Part shown: in pieces, positions 3,873 through 8,777 of the stretch | How positions within the stretch are numbered: the first letter of the stretch is position 1 | How the letters are laid out: each line of letters begins with the position of its first letter | Source of the DNA: Planctomycetales bacterium | GTDB taxonomy: Bacteria; Planctomycetota; Phycisphaerae; SM23-33 | Assembly (NCBI GenBank): GCA_030673005.1 | Contig: DAOVFI010000090.1 | Location: forward strand, 1-8,777 | Reading direction: 5' to 3' | Length of the DNA: 8,777 nucleotides | The notes under the pieces: generated by a model | Told to the model about the DNA's origin: nothing | The model's input: the letters and a program-made list of their open reading frames with translations, nothing else | Database searches by the model: none | Position numbers and translations under genes: made by a program

Positions 3873-6767
3873 GTGACAGGTTCATCGGATCATTTCGGTC
3901 GGTATCGCGTGAAACCGCTGTCGGTTCTGGTGGCGGGCGTCGTTCTATCGGTCTGTGCCGCCGCCGCGGCCGGGGACCGGGAGCAGGTTTATCTCCATAC
4001 CGACGCCGTTATCGCCGGAAAGATGATGCACACCTTCACCTCGGCCGGTGAGACAGTTGACGTCATCCTGGGCGATTTCTCGCTGACGCTGGGCAAACGG
4101 AAAATCAGCGGGCGCAACGCCGTACTGTGGATTACCGAACGCCGCCTTGGCCGGCGCGAGCTCCGCGACATCGAGTTGTACGTCGAGGGCGGTCCGACCC
4201 GCAAGGCCAGGATCGTCGAGGCCGACGGAACCACCACCACCGACCGGGCAATAATGGTTGTCCTTCACCAGCATGGCCGGTTGCGGGCCGGGATAGCCAG
4301 GTGCATCGAAGAGTCCCTTGAATCGCGGTCGCTCTACAAGCGCGCACTGGCGATTCGAAAACGTCTCACGACCATAACGCCGCCGACACCAACCACAACG
4401 ACTGCGACGACTACCGCCCCGGCGCGAACCAGCCCCCCCATAACCGTCAAACCGGCGCCGGAACCGCCGCCGCGCCCCTACCGGCACATAGCATTCCGCG
4501 CCGACGAAATCACCAGCAAGGAAATAACCGACCCGAACGATCCGAAAAAGAAACTGCGAATCATTATCATCAAGGGCAACGTATATCTCTCGCAGGGAAA
4601 TCCCGACAGCGACCTTTTCGTATATATGCGGGCCGATGCAGCCGTACTGTACACCGCGCCTCGAAAGGACGCCGTGGGTTCCGTCCCGGAAAAGATCGTC
4701 GGGGCATACCTGGAAGGCGACGTTACACTCCGAAGCGGTGAGCGGACCATTCAAGGACCGCGCCTGTTTTATGACTTCCGGAACTCCAGGGCCATTATCA
4801 TCGAACCGGTCATGCGAACGATTCAGGAGCAGCGGAACATTCCGGTGTATGTTATCGCCAAAGAGGGTCGGCAACTCGGCGCCCTGTCCGAACGAGACGA
4901 ACGGGTGGGAGTCAAGGGCGGCAAGTGGTACTTCCGCAAGGCCATCGTTACCACAAGCGATTTCCGTACGCCCGGTTATCATATCGCCGCCCGCAAAGTG
5001 TACATGGAAGACACCACCCCTTACCACTACGACGAGAAGGAAAAGAAATGGGTCGCGGTCGGACCGCGTTCCTGGCGCACCAAACTCGAAAACGCCACGT
5101 TCAACATTGCCACGGTTCCTGTTTTGTGGACGCCCCGCATCGTCGGCGACGCACGGGAGGGACACACCGCCCTGCGGAAGATCCAGTTCGGCAGCGACGG
5201 TCGCTACGGTTGGGGCGCCGAGGCGGACTGGTACCTCTTCCGCCTGATCGGAATTCCGCGCCCCGATGGTTTCAAGGGCACGGTAGAGACCAACTGGTAC
5301 GAGAGAGGTTTCACAATCGGCCCGAAAGTCCGTTACAAACGCCAAAACTACAGCGGATACGCCCGCGGCTCCTTTATGAGCGACTCCGAAGGCGAAGACG
5401 ACTTCGGCACCGAACGTGAAAACATCGACGCGCCGAAGAATCGCGGACGGTTCCTCTGGCGGCACAGACACTTCCTGCCGAAAGACTGGCAGGTCCAGAT
5501 GGAATTCAGCTACCTCTGCGACAGGAACTTCCTGGAACAATTCCACCCCGGCGAGTACTGGACCGAAAAACCGCAGGAAACGCTCATTTACGCCAAGAAG
5601 CAGCGGGACAACTGGGCCTTTACCGCTCTGGGCAAGGGGCGGATTAACGATTTTATGACCCAGACGGAAGCATATCCGGACATTGGTGCCTACCTGATAG
5701 GCCAGCCGCTCTGGGGCGATCGCCTGACGTTCCACGGCGAAAGTCACATGGGCGTCATCCGCTACCGCCCCGACGACGACAGCGGCCTGCACTCCAGCGA
5801 CGCGACCGCGCGGGGCGACGGGCGGGCCGAAATCGACGCACCCTTCGCCATCGGACCGGTCAGGTTCCTCCCGACCGTAGCCGGAAGGATTTCTTCCTGG
5901 TCGGACACACCCCGCGAAGGCGCACTGACCCGGCCCTGGGGACAGGTCGGCATCAATGCATCCACCGACATCTGGCGGATTCACAATGACGTCGAGAGCC
6001 GGCTGTGGGACCTGCATCGTATCAAGCACGTCATCACGCCCTACGGCGGCGCGTTCTTCTCCTGCACGCCCGTCCAGCCGGACCGGCTTTACCCGTTCAG
6101 CCCGGAGATTGAACAGTATATCCAGCGTCTCGGCGGCGGGACGATCGGCGTTCGGCAGTTGTGGCAGACCAAGCGCGGGCCGAAAGAAAACCGCCACATC
6201 TCGGACTGGCTGCGGTTGAACCTCGCCGTCAGCCTGTTCGACGAAGACTATTGCCACCTGCCGTCAGACGGGCAGTACAACTTCTACCGCCCCGAGTACA
6301 GCCGGCCACGCAACGCCGTCAACGGCGAAGCGGCCTGGTGCGTCTCGGACTCAACCGTCATCGGGACCGATTTCAATTACGACATCGATTCCGGCGACCT
6401 CGCCCTGGCGAACCTGGGCGTTACCGTTCTTCGCGACCCGCGCCTGAAATACTACGCCGGACTGCGATATATCAGAGACCTGGACAGTTCGATCGGGACC
6501 TTCGGCGCTTCTTATCAGATTAACCGAAAATACACCGTCAGCGCCTTCGAGCAGTACGACTTCGACTTCAACAGCGGCGACAACCTCTCCACAAGCCTGA
6601 CTCTGACGCGCAAGTTCCCACGCCTGTACGTGTCCTTTACGTTCGCTTACGACGCGACCTACAACGACGTAAGCGTGATTATGAGCCTCTGGCCCGAAGG
6701 CATCCCCGAAGCCCGCGTCGGCGGCGCAAAGGTCAACCTGCTCCAGCGGAGCAGGGAAAAAGATTAA
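3873..6767 (+). CDS. lptD: LptD-like LPS-assembly outer-membrane protein
   Basis: The 964-residue protein resembles LptD, the outer-membrane barrel that inserts lipopolysaccharide delivered by the Lpt bridge. A hydrophobic signal segment lies at about residues 14-32, ending in an Ala run. A first OstA/LptA-like beta region covers about 38-110, then a Thr/Pro-rich linker (about 165-202). A second OstA-like region follows (about 205-310), with KGNVYLSQG, LEGDVTLRSG and FYDFRNSRAII typical of LptD precursors. From about 345 to the end is an aromatic-rich alternating pattern expected of a beta barrel. The GTG at 3873 lies about 27 bases from the predicted transcription start; a second in-frame GTG at 3909 would give a more compact signal peptide, and neither has a clear Shine-Dalgarno. 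Call by motif pattern, not by search; a general OstA-domain barrel is the alternative. Confidence 0.82.
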   Translation: MTGSSDHFGRYRVKPLSVLVAGVVLSVCAAAAAGDREQVYLHTDAVIAGKMMHTFTSAGETVDVILGDFSLTLGKRKISGRNAVLWITERRLGRRELRDIELYVEGGPTRKARIVEADGTTTTDRAIMVVLHQHGRLRAGIARCIEESLESRSLYKRALAIRKRLTTITPPTPTTTTATTTAPARTSPPITVKPAPEPPPRPYRHIAFRADEITSKEITDPNDPKKKLRIIIIKGNVYLSQGNPDSDLFVYMRADAAVLYTAPRKDAVGSVPEKIVGAYLEGDVTLRSGERTIQGPRLFYDFRNSRAIIIEPVMRTIQEQRNIPVYVIAKEGRQLGALSERDERVGVKGGKWYFRKAIVTTSDFRTPGYHIAARKVYMEDTTPYHYDEKEKKWVAVGPRSWRTKLENATFNIATVPVLWTPRIVGDAREGHTALRKIQFGSDGRYGWGAEADWYLFRLIGIPRPDGFKGTVETNWYERGFTIGPKVRYKRQNYSGYARGSFMSDSEGEDDFGTERENIDAPKNRGRFLWRHRHFLPKDWQVQMEFSYLCDRNFLEQFHPGEYWTEKPQETLIYAKKQRDNWAFTALGKGRINDFMTQTEAYPDIGAYLIGQPLWGDRLTFHGESHMGVIRYRPDDDSGLHSSDATARGDGRAEIDAPFAIGPVRFLPTVAGRISSWSDTPREGALTRPWGQVGINASTDIWRIHNDVESRLWDLHRIKHVITPYGGAFFSCTPVQPDRLYPFSPEIEQYIQRLGGGTIGVRQLWQTKRGPKENRHISDWLRLNLAVSLFDEDYCHLPSDGQYNFYRPEYSRPRNAVNGEAAWCVSDSTVIGTDFNYDIDSGDLALANLGVTVLRDPRLKYYAGLRYIRDLDSSIGTFGASYQINRKYTVSAFEQYDFDFNSGDNLSTSLTLTRKFPRLYVSFTFAYDATYNDVSVIMSLWPEGIPEARVGGAKVNLLQRSREKD

Positions 6768-6769
6768 TC

Positions 6770-6913
6770 GTCTGTAACATCTCAAATGATGGGTGCCCTG
6801 TTCTCGCCCGTAACGAAGTGAAGGGCGTGAACATGCTGTGGCGCCAACATGCCCACCCGCTTCGCTTCGCTGCGCGTGAGGACATGGCACCCATCAAAAT
6901 ACGTGTTACAGAC
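6770..6913. repeat. Long imperfect palindromic element between convergent genes
   Basis: Outer arms GTCTGTAACA (6770-6779) and TGTTACAGAC (6904-6913) are perfectly inverted. Inside them GATGGGTGCC (6788-6797) pairs with GGCACCCATC (6886-6895), and the homology continues inward with mismatches to about 6820 and 6863. The element begins two bases after the stop codon of the LptD-like gene and ends 150 bases before the convergent L,D-transpeptidase stop. It could act as a bidirectional transcription end point. There is no long U tract. Confidence 0.75.
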
Positions 6914-6958
6914 TACTAGAACACTCCCCCCAAGGTTCAAGACAGTTTTCAAGGCGCT

Positions 6959-7002
6959 GAACGGCAAACTGAACACCTGCCTTCCGGCAGGGCCTGCCGT
7001 TC
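6959..7002. repeat. Nested stem-loop downstream of the L,D-transpeptidase
   Basis: GAACGGCA (6959-6966) and TGCCGTTC (6995-7002) form an outer 8-bp stem. CCTGCC-TTCC-GGCAGG (6976-6991) forms a perfect inner hairpin. It lies about 60 bases beyond the transpeptidase stop. No U run follows on either strand, so termination is uncertain. The rest of 6914-7063 shows nothing else beyond an isolated T8 run near 7042-7049. Confidence 0.5.
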
Positions 7003-7063
7003 GGCGATTGCGGCAGCGTTATTTTGATACCGTCGGGAACGATTTTTTTTACAATGGCGCCGC

Positions 7064-8113
7064 TTACGGTAAAATGGTTACCTTGCTCCACTGCTCGTAG
7101 AGCATGAAGAAGAGCATTTCGATGTCGTCGTCGGCCAGGCGGATGCAGCCCATTGACGATGCCTTGCCTATGCTGGACGGGTCTTTGGTTCCGTGGATGC
7201 CGTAGGCGTCTTCCTTTGTGTACGGCGTTTTGCCGATCCCCTCCAGGCCGATCCAGTAGCCCTTCCTGCCCAGCGGGTATCTCGGATCGCCCGGCAGGAT
7301 ACTCTCTCGCGGCAGATTGCTGGAGACCGGCGGTATCCAGGATGCGCCCGGCGTTTTTTTTCCGGGAGCGACCCGCCATCGCCCTGCCGGTGTGGAGCCG
7401 TCCTTGCCGATGCCTATACGGAACCGACGGACGAAAATCATCCTGTGCGTCTTCGGTTCTTCCAGGAACACGTCCATGACGAAGCGGCTTTTATAGACTA
7501 CCGCGTGGAACGGGCCGCGAATCATCTTGAGGGTCTGACCAATCTGGATTGTAGAGGGATTCCGAATGCTGTTGATCTTCTGGATCAGCTGCGTCGGTAC
7601 GCGGAGTTTCAGTTTCCGCTCGACCCGCACCAGCACCTCGCGGGGCTTGAACGTGTACAAGAACGTGCACGGGTCTTTTTCGACGACCCGGCGGTTGAAG
7701 AGCGTCCGGTCGGCCAATTCAATCAGTTTTTCCCGCGCGATTCGGGCCTGTTCTGTCGGCAGCGCCATGCTGGCCAGCGCGTCGGCCAGCGCCGACCGCG
7801 CTTTCAGAAGTTTTCCCTGCTTGTGTAGGTCCAACCCCCGTTGCAGCACCGTCAGTGCGGCGGCTCGGACGGCAGCGGTAATTTTTACGCCGGGAATCGG
7901 AACAGGCGGGTCGGGGCGGACCGGCGGGTCCGGCTGGACGGGGGCGGTCGATGGCCCGGTCTGAGCGGTCAGGCCGGTGGTCGTGGAACGTCCGGGAGGT
8001 TGCTCGACCGGCTTGTCGTCCGGCTTGAAGTAGTTCCTGATACCGATGCCGATCAAAACGGCTATGACTGCTGTAACCAGTACGGCTACAAAGCGGCGCT
8101 GTCCTGCTGTCAT
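7064..8113 (-). CDS. Membrane-anchored LysM and L,D-transpeptidase (YkuD) protein
   Basis: The 349-residue protein likely forms 3-3 or lipoprotein-type crosslinks on peptidoglycan in the periplasm. Residues about 8-24 form one hydrophobic segment after a short basic start, a signal anchor. A Pro-rich linker (about 34-75) and a helical Ala/Leu-rich region (about 78-137, perhaps TPR-like) follow. A LysM-like domain covers about 152-200, ending in NPSTIQIGQTLKMI. The YkuD domain fills about 202-349, with YGIHG (H307) and the catalytic SSMGCIRL (C323, R325), so the active site is complete. The ATG at 8113 is chosen because GGAGGT sits seven bases upstream and the hydrophobic anchor follows directly; the frame is open to 8152. 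A long palindrome (8160-8241) lies just upstream. A carboxypeptidase role within the same family cannot be excluded. Confidence 0.9.
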   Translation of the reverse strand: MTAGQRRFVAVLVTAVIAVLIGIGIRNYFKPDDKPVEQPPGRSTTTGLTAQTGPSTAPVQPDPPVRPDPPVPIPGVKITAAVRAAALTVLQRGLDLHKQGKLLKARSALADALASMALPTEQARIAREKLIELADRTLFNRRVVEKDPCTFLYTFKPREVLVRVERKLKLRVPTQLIQKINSIRNPSTIQIGQTLKMIRGPFHAVVYKSRFVMDVFLEEPKTHRMIFVRRFRIGIGKDGSTPAGRWRVAPGKKTPGASWIPPVSSNLPRESILPGDPRYPLGRKGYWIGLEGIGKTPYTKEDAYGIHGTKDPSSIGKASSMGCIRLADDDIEMLFFMLYEQWSKVTILP

Positions 8114-8120
8114 GTTACCA

Positions 8121-8126
8121 ACCTCC
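8121..8126 (-). promoter_or_regulatory. Shine-Dalgarno deciding the L,D-transpeptidase start
   Basis: Minus-strand GGAGGT ends seven bases before the ATG at 8113, supporting it over an in-frame ATG at 8152. Confidence 0.8.
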
Positions 8127-8159
8127 GGGCTTCCATGCCCTGTACGACACAAAAACGCT

Positions 8160-8241
8160 GGGTGCCGTGGTCGCGGTGTTTGCGACCACGCGAAAACGCC
8201 TTGATGTAAACGTGGTCACAAACACCGCAACCACGGCACCC
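8160..8241. repeat. 82-bp palindrome with 31-base arms
   Basis: Arms 8160-8190 and 8211-8241 are inverted copies with two differences and a 20-base loop. The ends read GGGTGCC and GGCACCC, like the core of the element at 6788-6895. In the minus-strand transcript both differences become G-U pairs, so all 31 positions pair; in the plus-strand transcript they are C-A mismatches. The element lies 46 bases upstream of the L,D-transpeptidase start codon. Confidence 0.85.
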
Positions 8242-8273
8242 GATAAGAGAATATCTAAACGGCCGGCAGGTAT

Positions 8274-8360
8274 TGAACAGGGAATTTCGAATTTCGAAGT
8301 AAAATACACACTTCAGAGGCGGTCTGTTTCTTTCCTTCGAAGTTCAATATTCCCTGTTCA
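8274..8360. repeat. Inverted repeat with 26-base arms
   Basis: Arms 8274-8299 and 8335-8360 match as inverted copies at 23 of 26 positions. They include a perfect outer 12-mer TGAACAGGGAAT/ATTCCCTGTTCA and a perfect inner CTTCGAAG block; the loop is 35 bases. AT-rich near-repeats (TTATTCAGTATTCAT) follow to about 8375. With 8160-8241 this fills most of the 312-base gap before the cyclo-ligase stop at 8426; I see no gene in the gap. Confidence 0.8.
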
Positions 8361-8425
8361 TTATTCAGTATTCATCTCTATCCGTTTCTCATCACCCCGT
8401 GTTGTCCTGTTGGAGCCTGCCCCCC

Positions 8426-8777
8426 CTATTCGGTCGGTCCGTCTCTGTCAAACCGCATAATCTCTTCGTCGGTTACCAACATGTCCACCGGCATGTCGTG
8501 GTCGTGCACCGGCACTTCGTCGGCAATCTGCTCGTGGAATCCCACCCCGACGGCGACGCCGTGAAACTCCGGCGCCGCGAGGAAGCGGTCGTAGAAACCG
8601 GCCCCGCGTCCGAGACGATTGCCCCGGCGGTCGAATACCATCGCTGGCACCAGCACCAGGCCGAGCGCCTCGGGCGCGACCGGCTCGCCATCGTCCGGCT
8701 CGCGCAGACCGTTGTACCTCGTAACCAGCCCGCTCTCCAGCGAACGGATCTCGATCGGGAGCATGTGCCGCCGGTCC
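8426..8777 (-). CDS. 5-formyltetrahydrofolate cyclo-ligase, C-terminal part (5' end off the right edge)
   Basis: This cytosolic enzyme uses ATP to turn 5-formyltetrahydrofolate into 5,10-methenyltetrahydrofolate, returning the storage form to the one-carbon pool. The 116 visible residues match the C-terminal part of the family, which is usually about 180-200 residues. They show a RHM element followed by LREPD, then LVLVPAMVFDRRGNRLGRG, GFYDRFL, GVGFHEQIADEVPVHDHDMPVDMLVTD and the stop. The phosphate-binding motif, usually GxGGGYYDR, here reads GRGAGFYDR, a conservative change of the middle Gly to Ala. The frame is open to the window edge and residues before the Met at 8764 (DRRH) fit the family, so that Met is internal and the gene is cut by the window. 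Confidence 0.9.
   Translation of the reverse strand, partial: DRRHMLPIEIRSLESGLVTRYNGLREPDDGEPVAPEALGLVLVPAMVFDRRGNRLGRGAGFYDRFLAAPEFHGVAVGVGFHEQIADEVPVHDHDMPVDMLVTDEEIMRFDRDGPTE

Noticed and set aside
3945..6257. A 770-codon open frame antisense to the LptD-like gene.
   Set aside because: It lies entirely within a well-supported coding region, reads as low-information Val/Gly/Arg-rich sequence without motifs, and is typical of antisense frames in GC-rich genes.
7042..7049. A T8 run on the plus strand as a terminator of the LptD-like gene.
   Set aside because: Only a three-pair hairpin precedes it, and it is almost 280 bases after the stop codon.
6906..7379. A minus-strand frame running past the L,D-transpeptidase stop, suggesting a frameshifted C-terminal extension.
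   Set aside because: The transpeptidase ends at the normal place for YkuD domains (KVTILP), and the extra frame shows no family similarity.

Overview
The window looks like a chromosomal segment of a Gram-negative-type bacterium, most plausibly from the Planctomycetota (Phycisphaerae-like) or a neighbouring PVC lineage. This taxonomic call is an inference. It rests on an LptD-type outer-membrane protein, a LysM/L,D-transpeptidase, a uroporphyrinogen-decarboxylase-like (URO-D) protein of a type abundant in that group, fairly high GC, and several kinds of short palindromic repeat, including ones whose accidental translations read TGFQPV, TGYKPVP and HGRDARAT. No phage, CRISPR, tRNA or rRNA gene was seen.

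Layout, left to right. A citramalate synthase gene (cimA, minus strand) runs off the left edge. Upstream of it, 1172-1714 is a roughly 540-base non-coding stretch. It holds a sigma70-like promoter, a 45-codon leader ORF with an Ile-Ile-Ala-Val-Val-Ser-Ile run just before its stop, a 10-bp antiterminator helix, a competing U-tailed terminator hairpin, and then a set of dispersed repeats. Next on the minus strand are a URO-D-family protein (1714-2772) and, upstream of it, a metallo-beta-lactamase-fold hydrolase (2908-3657). The hydrolase carries an in-frame palindromic insertion. Divergent from these, on the plus strand, is a large LptD-like gene (3873-6767) behind a consensus promoter. The right part is again minus strand: an L,D-transpeptidase (7064-8113) and the 3' part of a 5-formyltetrahydrofolate cyclo-ligase gene that runs off the right edge. 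Long palindromic elements fill 6770-6913, 8160-8241 and 8274-8360.

The genes are mostly housekeeping: isoleucine precursor synthesis, envelope assembly, peptidoglycan crosslinking and folate metabolism. They do not form one pathway.

The most interesting part is the cimA leader. It has all the parts of translation-coupled transcription attenuation responding to isoleucine/valine supply, and it controls the gene that opens the pyruvate route to isoleucine. The second point of interest is the density and placement of palindromic repeats, including one of 87 bases (exactly 29 codons) that has become part of a protein, like the Rickettsia palindromic elements.
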